Notes: generated by a model from the letters alone, not told the origin. Positions 53,237 through 61,798 are shown, counted from the first letter of the stretch. The stretch: 64,000 nucleotides of DNA from Lachnospiraceae bacterium AC2012 (GCA_000702525.1 JNIN01000001.1:372001-436000), one strand, 5' to 3'. Numbers and translations are program-made.

Positions 53237-53974
53237 ATGAAATTAAATGAGATGGTACCCGGTACAAAAATTGATTTAAAGGTAATTCAGAATTCTTATC
53301 AGGATGATATTGATGATGAGGCGCCAAATTTCCTGACGTCTGTATTTGATATATTGGATGATTCGACGTTTGAAATGCAGATGCCGATTCAGGGAGGGCA
53401 GGTGATTTTATTACCGGTAAATACGCAATATGAAGCTGTCTTTATTATGGAGAATGGGCTTTATAAAGCGACTTGTACGGTTATTAACCGTTATAAGAAG
53501 GATAATTTTTATCTGTTAAGAGCGACTTTAACGACGGAGCTTATGAAGTATCAGAGACGTCAGTTTTACAGATTTCCTTGTAATGTGCAGATGATTTATT
53601 CGGCATTGTCTGAGGAGAATGCAAAACTGGGATCGATGGGAGAAATTCGAACCAGTATGAAGGAAGGCCCTTCTGGAATGGTGGTTCGTGGTTATGGAAC
53701 TATATTGGATATCAGCGGTGGTGGATTGCGTTTTTCATCATCGTTCGACCTGAGTCAGGTGAAGTATCTTTATCTTCAATTTTCTATTGAAGTGGGCGGC
53801 GAAAAGAAGACTCTTGAGCAAGTTGGAAGATTATTAGAATCGAAAAAGCTAGAAGGGTCAAATAAGCATATGAATCGTGTAAAGATTCTATTTAAAGATA
53901 CGGATTATCAGGAGCTGATTGTGCGCTATATCTTCGAAGGAGAGAGGAGATTGCGTCAAGAAGGGACGAGATAA
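53237..53974 (+). CDS. PilZ-domain flagellar brake protein (YcgR-like)
   Basis: 245 residues. An N-terminal YcgR-type beta domain (about 1-100) is followed by a PilZ domain with both c-di-GMP motifs, RxxxR in RRQFYRFP and DxSGGG in LDISGGGLRF. It should bind c-di-GMP and slow or stop the motor. It is inserted between flhG and cheB, a place where B. subtilis has no such gene, and abuts cheB. Confidence 0.9.
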   Translation: MKLNEMVPGTKIDLKVIQNSYQDDIDDEAPNFLTSVFDILDDSTFEMQMPIQGGQVILLPVNTQYEAVFIMENGLYKATCTVINRYKKDNFYLLRATLTTELMKYQRRQFYRFPCNVQMIYSALSEENAKLGSMGEIRTSMKEGPSGMVVRGYGTILDISGGGLRFSSSFDLSQVKYLYLQFSIEVGGEKKTLEQVGRLLESKKLEGSNKHMNRVKILFKDTDYQELIVRYIFEGERRLRQEGTR

Positions 53975-55135
53975 ATGGCAAAGATTTTGGTTGCGGATGA
54001 CTCTGCACTCGTGAGAAAGGTTCTGTGTGATATAATCAATGCAGATTCAGATTTACAAGTGACAGATAGCTGTATGGATGGATTAAGTGCATATGAGAGA
54101 GTAGTCGCTGGAGGATTTGACTGTCTTGTAATGGAGATGTACCTTCCGAAGATGAATGGCATGGATGTAGTACGCAAGTTGCAAGAGAATCGAGTCAAGA
54201 TACCAATTATCATTGTTACTTCTTCGTTAAAAGAGGATTCGGATTTGAAGACTGCGGTGAATCAATATGGTGCCGTGGAATTCGTTGTAAGACCGTTTCG
54301 ACTTTTTTCCGAAGAAAGAGCGACATTTGAAACAAAACTAATTGGTGGAATCCGTGGACTGTTGAAGCTTGGAAAGCCTGTGGTACCTAGTGCTTCCAAG
54401 ATTCCTTATGACGGTATGGCGAGGAAGGAAGATCCGGTTCGAAGCAGTATGGGTTCGACAAATACTGTGCGTAGTTCGACAACTCCGATGGCACGACAGA
54501 ATCCGGTGAGTCCGGTGAATTCGTCTGGAAATACCAAATCGACAGAGGTATTTCGAGGTGCGCGTAGATTGGTTGCAATTGCATCATCTACCGGCGGTCC
54601 GCAGGCCTTGCATACGTTGATTCCGATGTTACCAAAATTAAATGTGCCGGTCGTAATCGTACAGCATATGCCAAAAGGGTTTACACAATCGTTGGCGGAG
54701 AGAATTGATCAAAAATCATTGATGCGTATTAAAGAAGCAGAAGATGGAGAATTCCTTCAACCGAATATTGTGTATCTTGCACCGGGTGGCAGACATCTTG
54801 AGATCAGAGAAAATGCAAATCGGCAATGCTATTGCAGAGTTTTTGATGATCCGCCGGTAAACAACCTGAGACCTTGTGCGGATGTGATGTATCGTTCCCT
54901 GGAAACTTGTTCATTTGATGAAATTGTTTGCGTTGTCTTGACTGGTATGGGTCAGGATGGTTCGGATGGAATCGAATCTTTAGGGCAGAAGAAAAAGATT
55001 TATACGATAACGCAATCAGAAGAAACATGTGTAGTTTATGGTATGCCCAAAGCAGCAGATATGAGAGGATTATCAAATGAATCTGCTGGAATAACGAAAA
55101 TTGCTAGTGTGATAGCAAGGAAACTGGGGGTATGA
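53975..55135 (+). CDS. cheB: Chemotaxis methylesterase CheB with degenerate receiver domain
   Basis: 386 residues. The receiver domain (1-125) retains the acidic pair (ADDSALVRKVL), but the phospho-acceptor position is Glu54 (CLVMEMYLPKMNG, normally xxxLDxxMP) and the conserved Lys is Arg106 (FVVRPF). A Ser/Thr/Asn-rich linker follows. The C-terminal methylesterase domain has its triad regions: Ser in IASSTGGPQAL, His in VQHMPKGFT and Asp in GMGQDGSDG. The enzyme probably demethylates and deamidates receptors without phosphorylation control. The stop overlaps the cheA start. Confidence 0.94.
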   Translation: MAKILVADDSALVRKVLCDIINADSDLQVTDSCMDGLSAYERVVAGGFDCLVMEMYLPKMNGMDVVRKLQENRVKIPIIIVTSSLKEDSDLKTAVNQYGAVEFVVRPFRLFSEERATFETKLIGGIRGLLKLGKPVVPSASKIPYDGMARKEDPVRSSMGSTNTVRSSTTPMARQNPVSPVNSSGNTKSTEVFRGARRLVAIASSTGGPQALHTLIPMLPKLNVPVVIVQHMPKGFTQSLAERIDQKSLMRIKEAEDGEFLQPNIVYLAPGGRHLEIRENANRQCYCRVFDDPPVNNLRPCADVMYRSLETCSFDEIVCVVLTGMGQDGSDGIESLGQKKKIYTITQSEETCVVYGMPKAADMRGLSNESAGITKIASVIARKLGV

Positions 55136-57291
55136 GTTTAATGGATGTAAGTCAATATCTGGAAATTTTTATCGATGAAACTGCAGAACATATTCAAGCC
55201 TTGAGCGATGGTATCATGGTTTTAGAGAATGAGCCGGAAGATAAGGATACGATCAATGAGATTTTCCGTGCTGCACACTCTTTAAAGGGTATGGCTGGTA
55301 CAATGGGCTTTAAGCGCATGCAGCACCTTACACATGATATGGAGAATGTGTTCCAGGAAATTAGAAATGATAAAGTAAAAATTAATAGTGGTTTGATTGA
55401 TATTTTGTTCGATTGCTTAGATGCAATTGAAGGATATCTTGAAACTGTAAAACAGACTTCTGATGAAGGAACGGAAGATAATGAAGTTTTGATTAAGAAG
55501 TTGAATGAATATTTGCAAAAGGCGGAAGGCGGAGAAGCTGCACCTGCAGAATCTGCACCAGCCGAGGAAGCAAAAGAAGAACCAAAAGAAGCAAGTGATA
55601 ACGCAGAAGAATCCGACTATAAATCCATGCATCTGGATGAAGAGACGAAAGAAGCAATGAAAAAGGCAGAAGAAGCCGGATCACTTCTTTATGGATTTAC
55701 GGTTCAGATTAATAAGGAATGTCTGTTAAAGGCAGCGCGTGCATTTCTTGTATTTAAGGCAGTAGAGGATTATGGTGAAATTATCGCATACGATCCTTCA
55801 GCACAGGATATCGAAGATGAGAAGTTTGAATTTACGTTCCATATCGTTGTAACAACGAATGAGGAACCGGATTTGGAAGCAATGAAGAAGGCAATGTGTG
55901 CTGTTTCTGAAATTGATTCTGTAGAAGGCGATAAAGTGTCAGTTGCAGATTTCCATGAAAAGACTGCTGAGGATGCTGCGACAGAAGAAGCAAAAGAAGA
56001 GCCAAAGGAAGAGGCTACACCAGAGGCGAAGGAAGAAGCGCCAGCTCCTGCAGAGGAAAAGGCAGCTCCGGCACCAGCCCCTGCGAAATCTGCTCCGGCA
56101 GCAAAACCAAAGACAAATAAACCGGTTGCTTCTAGAACAATCCGTGTAGATATCGAGAAGTTGGATTCTCTTATGAATCAGGTAAGTGAGTTGATTATCG
56201 CTAAGAACTCACTGGTAGCGATGAGCTCCACAAATATGGGCGATAATCAGAGCCAGAGTCAGAGTTTCCATGAAGAAATCGAGTATCTGGAGAGAATCAC
56301 CACAAATCTTCATGAATCTGTTATGAAGGTTCGAATGGTACCTATCGAGAGTACAGTAAATAAGTTCCCACGTATGATTCGTGACTTATCTAGAAAACTT
56401 GGTAAGCCAATGGAATTATATATGTCTGGTGAGGATACAGAACTTGACCGTACTGTAGTAGATCAGATTGGTGATCCATTGCAGCACTTACTTCGTAATT
56501 CTGCTGATCACGGTATTGAATCTCCAGAACTTCGTAAGGAGAGAGGAAAGCCGGAAGAAGGTTCTATCTTCTTATCTGCTTATCAGGAAGGTAACAATGT
56601 CATTATTCAGGTTCGAGATGATGGTAATGGTATTGATACAGAAAATGTTAAGCGTAAGGCTGTAGAACGAGGAATCGTATCAGAAGAAGAGGCTGAAAAC
56701 CTTACAGATAAAGAGATTATCAATTTCTTATTTATGCCAAGTTTCTCTATGGCTAAGAAGATTACGGATATCTCTGGCCGAGGTGTAGGACTTGATGTTG
56801 TTAAATCCAATATTGAGGCTCTCGGCGGCGATGTTGAGGTTAAGAGTGTATTTGGACAGGGATCTACATTTACGGTTCGATTACCACTTACCTTAGCTAT
56901 TATTCAGGCGTTGATGGTAGAGGTTCGCGATGAGAAGTATGCAATTGCATTGGAATCTATTCAGAATATTGAAAATATTCCAGTGAGCGAGATTAAATAC
57001 GTTCAGGCGAAGGAAGTTATTCATTTACGTGGAACGGTTATTCCATTAATCCGTTTAGATGATCTTTTGGATTGCCCTCCTAAGGAAGCAGATCCTGAGA
57101 ATATTGTTGTAGTTATTGTTAAGAAGGGTGATAGCTTCGCTGGTATCGTAGTAGACAACCTGATTGGTCAGCAGGAAATCGTTATTAAGTCAATGGGTAA
57201 AGTCATTGAAAATAACAAGCTGATTAGTGGTGCTACGATCCTTGGTGATGGTGAAGTTGCATTGATCCTTGATGTTAACGCATTATTCTAA
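55132..57291 (+). CDS. cheA: Chemotaxis histidine kinase CheA
   Basis: 719 residues. P1/HPt carries the phosphorylated His49 in FRAAHSLKGMAGTMGF. P2 (about 180-275, YGFTVQINKECLLKAARAF) is flanked by two Ala/Glu/Pro/Lys-rich linkers. P3 dimerisation begins TIRVDIEKLDSLMNQVSELIIAKNSL. P4 kinase has HLLRNSADHGIE (N box) and DISGRGVGLDVVKSNIE (G box). The C-terminal CheW-like P5 ends the protein. ATG overlaps the cheB stop (ATGA); an ATG three codons later is also possible. Confidence 0.96.
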   Translation: MSLMDVSQYLEIFIDETAEHIQALSDGIMVLENEPEDKDTINEIFRAAHSLKGMAGTMGFKRMQHLTHDMENVFQEIRNDKVKINSGLIDILFDCLDAIEGYLETVKQTSDEGTEDNEVLIKKLNEYLQKAEGGEAAPAESAPAEEAKEEPKEASDNAEESDYKSMHLDEETKEAMKKAEEAGSLLYGFTVQINKECLLKAARAFLVFKAVEDYGEIIAYDPSAQDIEDEKFEFTFHIVVTTNEEPDLEAMKKAMCAVSEIDSVEGDKVSVADFHEKTAEDAATEEAKEEPKEEATPEAKEEAPAPAEEKAAPAPAPAKSAPAAKPKTNKPVASRTIRVDIEKLDSLMNQVSELIIAKNSLVAMSSTNMGDNQSQSQSFHEEIEYLERITTNLHESVMKVRMVPIESTVNKFPRMIRDLSRKLGKPMELYMSGEDTELDRTVVDQIGDPLQHLLRNSADHGIESPELRKERGKPEEGSIFLSAYQEGNNVIIQVRDDGNGIDTENVKRKAVERGIVSEEEAENLTDKEIINFLFMPSFSMAKKITDISGRGVGLDVVKSNIEALGGDVEVKSVFGQGSTFTVRLPLTLAIIQALMVEVRDEKYAIALESIQNIENIPVSEIKYVQAKEVIHLRGTVIPLIRLDDLLDCPPKEADPENIVVVIVKKGDSFAGIVVDNLIGQQEIVIKSMGKVIENNKLISGATILGDGEVALILDVNALF

Positions 57292-57303
57292 TGGAGGGGA
57301 CTT

Positions 57304-57774
57304 ATGAGTGATAAATATAATTTAGAAGTGGTAGAAGAAGAGAAGAAGCAATATATTGTTGTTTCTATCGGAAGTGAGCAATATGGAATTGATATCTCAT
57401 ACGTAGATAATATTGTACGTATGCAGAAGATTACAAGAGTTCCAAAATCTTTGCCATATTACAGAGGCGTTATTAATCTTCGTGGTGAAGTCGTTCCTGT
57501 AATGAGTGCTCGTCGTAAAATGGGATTAGAGGATGATGTATTTACAAAGGCGTCACGTATCATCATTTTAAAGCTTGAAGCACAGGGAATGGTAGGAATT
57601 GTAGTTGATGAGGTTAAGGAAGTAGTTTCCCTTGGTAAAGATGACATTGATCAGAATGTTCATAGTACAAAGGGTGACAATGGAAACTTTATCAATGGTA
57701 TCGGTAAGAATGGAGAAGATTTGATTTCTATCTTTGATGTCTATTCTATTGTTGATGCGGTTGAAAATGCTTAA
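57304..57774 (+). CDS. cheW: Chemotaxis coupling protein CheW
   Basis: A 156-residue single CheW domain (KKQYIVVSIGSEQYGIDISYVDNIVRMQKITRVP, then YRGVINLRGEVVPVMSAR). It couples CheA to chemoreceptors. Good ribosome binding site (ATGGAGGGG), 12 bp after cheA. Confidence 0.96.
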   Translation: MSDKYNLEVVEEEKKQYIVVSIGSEQYGIDISYVDNIVRMQKITRVPKSLPYYRGVINLRGEVVPVMSARRKMGLEDDVFTKASRIIILKLEAQGMVGIVVDEVKEVVSLGKDDIDQNVHSTKGDNGNFINGIGKNGEDLISIFDVYSIVDAVENA

Positions 57775-57795
57775 TCTCGTTGAAAAGGAGAATTT

Positions 57796-58419
57796 ATGTC
57801 AGCGGATAAGAGTTTTGATGAATTAAATGAGATGTACCTTGATGTCTTGAAAGAAATCGGTAACATCGGAGCTGGAAATGCTACAACTGCAATTTCTAAT
57901 ATGCTCAATTTAAAAATTGATATGAGTGTTCCACAGGTAGAGCTTCTACCTGTGGAACAAATTACGACTGCAATTGGTGCAGAAGAAGAAGTAATCGTTG
58001 GTATTCTTTTAGGCGTTGAATTAGATATTGATGGAAGTATGATGTTCCTTATGGATATGACTTCCGCACATCATTTAGTAAATCGTCTGATGATGAGAGA
58101 CTATGATTACATGGAAGATTTTGATGAGATGGATCTATCTGCGATAAAGGAAGTTGGAAATATTATTGCAAGTTCTTATTTATCAGCATTGTCAGGATTG
58201 ACGAATCTCACCATTTCTCCGACTGTGCCATTTGTTGCAATTGATATGGCGGCTGCAATTTTATCTGTTCCTGCGGTTCAGTTTGGCTTGCAGGGAGATA
58301 ATGCGCTGATGATTAAGACGAAGTTTGATGATGATCTGGAAATGAATGGATTCTTTATTCTTATGCCGGAAGAAGAATCTTATCAGAAGATTTTGAAGGC
58401 GCTTGGTTTGCAGATTTAA
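57796..58419 (+). CDS. cheC: CheY-P phosphatase CheC
   Basis: 207 residues. Both CheC active-site signatures are intact (LKEIGNIGAGNATTAIS and IKEVGNIIASSYLSALS, ExxN in each). It dephosphorylates CheY-P and binds CheD, whose gene follows by 12 bp. Confidence 0.95.
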   Translation: MSADKSFDELNEMYLDVLKEIGNIGAGNATTAISNMLNLKIDMSVPQVELLPVEQITTAIGAEEEVIVGILLGVELDIDGSMMFLMDMTSAHHLVNRLMMRDYDYMEDFDEMDLSAIKEVGNIIASSYLSALSGLTNLTISPTVPFVAIDMAAAILSVPAVQFGLQGDNALMIKTKFDDDLEMNGFFILMPEEESYQKILKALGLQI

Positions 58420-58431
58420 GGGAGTTTAGCT

Positions 58432-58914
58432 ATGGGGCAGATGATAAAAGTCGGTATGGCGGATCTCAAAATATGCAAAGCGCCTGATAATTTAACAACA
58501 TTAGGGTTGGGTTCTTGTATTGGAATCGCAATGTATGATCCGTCTACTAAAATTAGTGGATTAGCTCATATTATGTTGCCAGATAGTACACAAATCAAAA
58601 ATAATTCTAATATTGCAAAATTTGCAGATACTGGAATTCAAAAACTTTATGACGATATGTTGAAAGCGGGTGCGAATAAGAGTCGCCTGGTTGCCAAAAT
58701 AGCGGGTGGAGCCAAGATGTTCGAACTGTCTGGTTCCGCTGCGATTAATGTTGGACAGAGAAATGCTATGGCGAGCAAGGATAAACTGAAAGCACTTGGT
58801 GTTCGTTTGATTGCGGAGGACACGGGACTTAACTATGGTCGTACTGTTGAATTATATAGTGAAACGGGCGATTATGTGATTAAGGCTGTCGGAAAGCCTC
58901 CGAAGACAATTTGA
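58432..58914 (+). CDS. cheD: Chemoreceptor glutamine deamidase CheD
   Basis: 160 residues. The catalytic Cys is in LGLGSCIGIAMYDP and His in GLAHIMLPDS; KIAGGAKMF follows. It deamidates receptor glutamines and forms the CheC/CheD/CheY-P adaptation loop. Confidence 0.95.
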   Translation: MGQMIKVGMADLKICKAPDNLTTLGLGSCIGIAMYDPSTKISGLAHIMLPDSTQIKNNSNIAKFADTGIQKLYDDMLKAGANKSRLVAKIAGGAKMFELSGSAAINVGQRNAMASKDKLKALGVRLIAEDTGLNYGRTVELYSETGDYVIKAVGKPPKTI

Positions 58915-58926
58915 TTGGAGCATAGT

Positions 58927-59202
58927 ATGAATACGAAACCGTTAGCGGTAATAATCACTTTAATTGCATGTTTCATTTCTTGCGTCATTTCTATTGTAAA
59001 TGGCGTGGGATTTGCAATTTTTGTAAAAAGATTTGCATTGACGGCACTGGTTTTTATGACGATTGGTGTCGTTATTACAGTGTTTATTAATAAGGGTTTT
59101 CAAGTGGATCAAGAAGAGACTGAGAAACAGGATCAGGAAGGTGAGAACCGGGAAGAGCCTGAAGACTTCCATGACGAAAATCAGACGAGTGATGAAAAAT
59201 AA
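58927..59202 (+). CDS. Small two-segment membrane protein in the che cluster, unknown
   Basis: 91 residues. Two membrane segments (LAVIITLIACFISCVISIVN and FALTALVFMTIGVVITVFIN) and a very acidic Glu/Asp/Gln tail of about 35 residues make up the protein. TTGGAG precedes the ATG at 58927, 12 bp after cheD. I do not recognise the family. The place between cheD and the sigma-28 gene suggests a motility-linked role, but this is only context. Confidence 0.7.
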   Translation: MNTKPLAVIITLIACFISCVISIVNGVGFAIFVKRFALTALVFMTIGVVITVFINKGFQVDQEETEKQDQEGENREEPEDFHDENQTSDEK

Positions 59203-59231
59203 TGACAGAATGATGATTACGGGGGTTCTAT

Positions 59232-59999
59232 ATGGCTAAACCTGTAGATAGACAGAAATTATGGGATGCTTATCAGAAGAATCCGACGGATGCGTTACGA
59301 GAACAAATTATTATTGAGTATGCATCTTTGGTCAAAATCGTAGCAGGGAGACTGTGCGTTCACTTAGGGAATATGGTGGAGTACGATGATCTCGTTAGTT
59401 ATGGTATTTTTGGTTTGATTGATGCAATAGACAAATTTGATTTTGACAAAGAAGTTAAATTCGAAACGTATGCGAGCCTTCGAATTCGTGGATCCATTTT
59501 GGATCAGATTCGAAAGATGGATTGGATACCTAGAACTGTTAGGCAAAGACAAAAGAAGATTGATGAAGCTATGAAAAATGTTGAGATGCGTACAGGCAAA
59601 GCTGCGAGTGATGAAGAAATCGCAGAGGAGCTTGGCGTTTCTGGAGATGAACTTTTAACATGGCAGTCACAACTTAAGGTCACAAATGTGATATCATTAA
59701 ATGAGTTTGTAGAGCAGGGGAATGAACCTGTGATGGATGCTCATAGAAATTCACAATTTGTGCAGCCAGAAGAGAATGTTACAAAAGAAGAATTAAAGGC
59801 AAAATTACAAGAAGCTTTAAGTCAACTTACGGAAAAGGAACAAAAAGTTATTTTATTGTATTATTATGAAGAGATGACTTTGAAGGAAATTAGTATGGTG
59901 CTTGAAGTTTCAGAATCTCGTGTCTCCCAGTTGCATACAAAGGGATTGAATAAGATGAAGAAAGTTATGGGAGATTATATGGGATTCTTGAATGCTTAG
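59232..59999 (+). CDS. fliA: RNA polymerase sigma factor FliA/SigD (sigma-28, WhiG family)
   Basis: 255 residues. Region 2 has VEYDDLVSYGIFGLIDAIDKFD and FETYASLRIRGSILDQIRKMDWIPRTVR. Region 3 has SDEEIAEELGVSGDEL. Region 4 ends TLKEISMVLEVSESRVSQLHTKGLNKMK. It directs late flagellar (filament, motility) gene expression. The anti-sigma gene flgM is not in the window. Confidence 0.96.
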   Translation: MAKPVDRQKLWDAYQKNPTDALREQIIIEYASLVKIVAGRLCVHLGNMVEYDDLVSYGIFGLIDAIDKFDFDKEVKFETYASLRIRGSILDQIRKMDWIPRTVRQRQKKIDEAMKNVEMRTGKAASDEEIAEELGVSGDELLTWQSQLKVTNVISLNEFVEQGNEPVMDAHRNSQFVQPEENVTKEELKAKLQEALSQLTEKEQKVILLYYYEEMTLKEISMVLEVSESRVSQLHTKGLNKMKKVMGDYMGFLNA

Positions 60000-60012
60000 A
60001 TAGGAGTACATC

Positions 60013-60333
60013 ATGTCAATTCGTCCGATTGATCTGAATGGAATGATTCAGAATACAAATGAAGTGTCTCAAGTGAAGGCAAGAGAAGATGCTAGACCGG
60101 AGTTACAGCAACAGAATCTGAATGTTCAGATGGAGCGTCAGTCTGTTGAAGATGCTTCGCGCGTAAAAGAGCAGGAGAATGTTGCAAAAGACAGTTTGAA
60201 TGCGGAAGAGGGCGATGGACGTGGTTATGGCGGTAACGGAAAGAAGAAACAGAAGAAGAAAGAAAAAGAGAAATCTTCAGAAGGTTTTGTAAAGAAGTTG
60301 AACAAATATCAGTCTTTTGACGTAAAAATATAA
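60013..60333 (+). CDS. Small charged protein in the motility cluster, unknown
   Basis: 106 residues, hydrophilic. A disordered Gln/Glu/Asn-rich part is followed by GDGRGYGGNG, a Lys run (KKKQKKKEKEK) and a short C-terminal helix SEGFVKKLNKYQSFDVKI. A good Shine-Dalgarno (TAGGAG) and operon spacing of 13 and 11 bp argue that it is a real gene. No family recognised. Confidence 0.65.
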   Translation: MSIRPIDLNGMIQNTNEVSQVKAREDARPELQQQNLNVQMERQSVEDASRVKEQENVAKDSLNAEEGDGRGYGGNGKKKQKKKEKEKSSEGFVKKLNKYQSFDVKI

Positions 60334-60344
60334 GGAGAGCGAAC

Positions 60345-61061
60345 ATGACGGGGCTTGAAATAGGCATGCTTGCCATTGGCGCATTAAGTATATTAGGTAG
60401 TTTCTTTATCACATCAAAACTGACGGGTTCGGATTTGAGTGAGGTTCAAAAATTAACAGAGAAAGAGATTCAAATTCTGGTAGAAAAGAAATTTAAGGAA
60501 TTGGAATCGGAATTTGAAAAACGCCTTCAGGAGAAGGTGGATCATGTTTTGGAAGAAACGGATCGAAAAACGGATAAAGAAACAAACGATAAAATAATGG
60601 AAATTGGTGAGTATTCAGACACCGTATTGAAATCCATGAATAAATCTCATGACGAAGTGATGTTTATGTATAACATGTTGAATGAGAAGCAGGAAAAAGT
60701 GACGGAATTAACTGCAACTCTTCAAAAAATGGAATCAGAGATTCGCTACATGGAAGATGCTCTTCGGGATAGACTTTCAGAAATGCCGGAATCTTTTGTT
60801 CCGCTGCAGAATATGGAAGAGATTCCTGCAGAATATGTGAAAGAGGAAACTCCAATCGAGGAGGTTCACTCTATGAAAGAAGAATTGCAAAAAGAATTGG
60901 ATGATCATTCTAACAATACGAATTCCGGTGACATTTCCAGGGCGGAATTAAATCAGAAAATTATAGATATGCATAATCAGGGATTTTCTGAAATTGAATT
61001 AGCAAAGAAGCTGGGAGTGGGACTTGGAGAAGTAAAACTCGTATTAGGCTTATTTAACTAG
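60345..61061 (+). CDS. SwrB-like DUF6115-domain membrane protein
   Basis: 238 residues. An N-terminal membrane segment (LEIGMLAIGALSILGSFFIT) is followed by long coiled coil (QKLTEKEIQILVEKKFKELESEFEKRLQ) and a C-terminal HTH-like helix pair, IIDMHNQGFSEIELAKKLGVGLGEVKLVLGLF, typical of DUF6115. Architecture and position between sigma-28 and rpsB match B. subtilis SwrB (YlxL), which activates flagellar export gate assembly. Orthology is inferred. Confidence 0.78.
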   Translation: MTGLEIGMLAIGALSILGSFFITSKLTGSDLSEVQKLTEKEIQILVEKKFKELESEFEKRLQEKVDHVLEETDRKTDKETNDKIMEIGEYSDTVLKSMNKSHDEVMFMYNMLNEKQEKVTELTATLQKMESEIRYMEDALRDRLSEMPESFVPLQNMEEIPAEYVKEETPIEEVHSMKEELQKELDDHSNNTNSGDISRAELNQKIIDMHNQGFSEIELAKKLGVGLGEVKLVLGLFN

Positions 61062-61075
61062 ACAAGGGGTATGGC

Positions 61076-61633
61076 ATGAAAGTGAAATACTATTTAAGAG
61101 GAATGGGTGTTGGAATCTTGATTACAACACTTATTTTTGCTGTTTCCTATGCGATTCAAAAACCAAAGATGTCAGATGAGGAAATTATCGCGGCTGCAAA
61201 GCAGCTTGGTATGGTAGAAGCGGAAGCAGAGGAAGATCGTACGTCGGTAGATTCTGAGGAAAGTGATACAGATACAACAGAGGAGCTGACAGAGACGGAG
61301 GACTCATCAGATACTTCTGGAACGGTGGAAGACACAGAGACGGATGTTACTGCTTCGACGGAAGCGTCGAGTGCAGAAGCTGCAGATACTACCACGAATG
61401 GTGAAGCGTCGAGTGCGAAGACGGTTGATTTTTCGGTAAATCATGGAGAAACATCCCATATGGTTTCGGAGAATTTATATAATCTCGGTTTGGTGGATGA
61501 TGCAGATGCATTTGATAAATATTTGAATTCGAATAATTATGATAATTTTGTTCAGCCCGGAAGCTATACGATTCCGGAAGGAAGTTCTTACGAGGAAGTC
61601 GCGACAATTATTACACAGGGAAAATTGAATTAG
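61076..61633 (+). CDS. MltG/YceG-like membrane protein lacking the catalytic domain
   Basis: 185 residues. One N-terminal membrane segment (GVGILITTLIFAVSYAI) leads into a long Thr/Ser/Glu/Asp-rich linker (about 50-125). The short C-terminal domain VSENLYNLGLVDDADAFDKYLNSNNYDNFVQPGSYTIPEGSSYEEVATIITQG resembles the LysM-like subdomain of the MltG transglycosylase. The catalytic part of MltG is missing, so it is probably a cell-wall-binding protein. Last gene before rpsB. Confidence 0.72.
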   Translation: MKVKYYLRGMGVGILITTLIFAVSYAIQKPKMSDEEIIAAAKQLGMVEAEAEEDRTSVDSEESDTDTTEELTETEDSSDTSGTVEDTETDVTASTEASSAEAADTTTNGEASSAKTVDFSVNHGETSHMVSENLYNLGLVDDADAFDKYLNSNNYDNFVQPGSYTIPEGSSYEEVATIITQGKLN

Positions 61634-61648
61634 AATTCTTTTAGAAAA

Positions 61649-61701
61649 AGGCCTTTGGTTATTGCGTAGGTTACATTCCTATGCTATAATACCAAAGGCT
61701 T
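61649..61701 (+). other. Large hairpin (possible weak terminator) enclosing the rpsB promoter
   Basis: GCCTTTGGT (61651-61659) pairs perfectly with ACCAAAGGC (61691-61699), and an inner GCGTAGG/CCTATGC pairing extends the structure. The following TTATTT is a poor T tract. Both hexamers of the rpsB promoter lie within it, so it may end the fla/che transcript at the point where rpsB transcription begins. Confidence 0.55.
61662..61690 (+). promoter_or_regulatory. Sigma-A promoter of rpsB-tsf
   Basis: TTGCGT (61662-61667), a 17-bp spacer and TATAAT (61685-61690) with TG one base upstream (extended -10). The transcript would start around 61697, giving a leader of about 100 nt. Confidence 0.7.
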
Positions 61702-61713
61702 ATTTAAAACACA

Positions 61714-61772
61714 CACATAGTGATCGGCCGGAGGGTGCCAAAATTTGGTTTCCGACAGAGTGGATCTATGTG
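61714..61772 (+). promoter_or_regulatory. Structured rpsB leader, candidate r-protein S2 autoregulatory element
   Basis: An outer stem CACATAG (61714-61720) / CTATGTG (61766-61772) encloses CGGA (61729-61732) / TCCG (61751-61754) and a CCAAA/TTTGG apex. It ends 14 nt before the GGAGGT of rpsB. Ribosomal protein operons often carry such leaders; binding by S2 is inferred only. Confidence 0.45.
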
Positions 61773-61798
61773 GAAGAAAGAACCATGGAGGTATTAAA

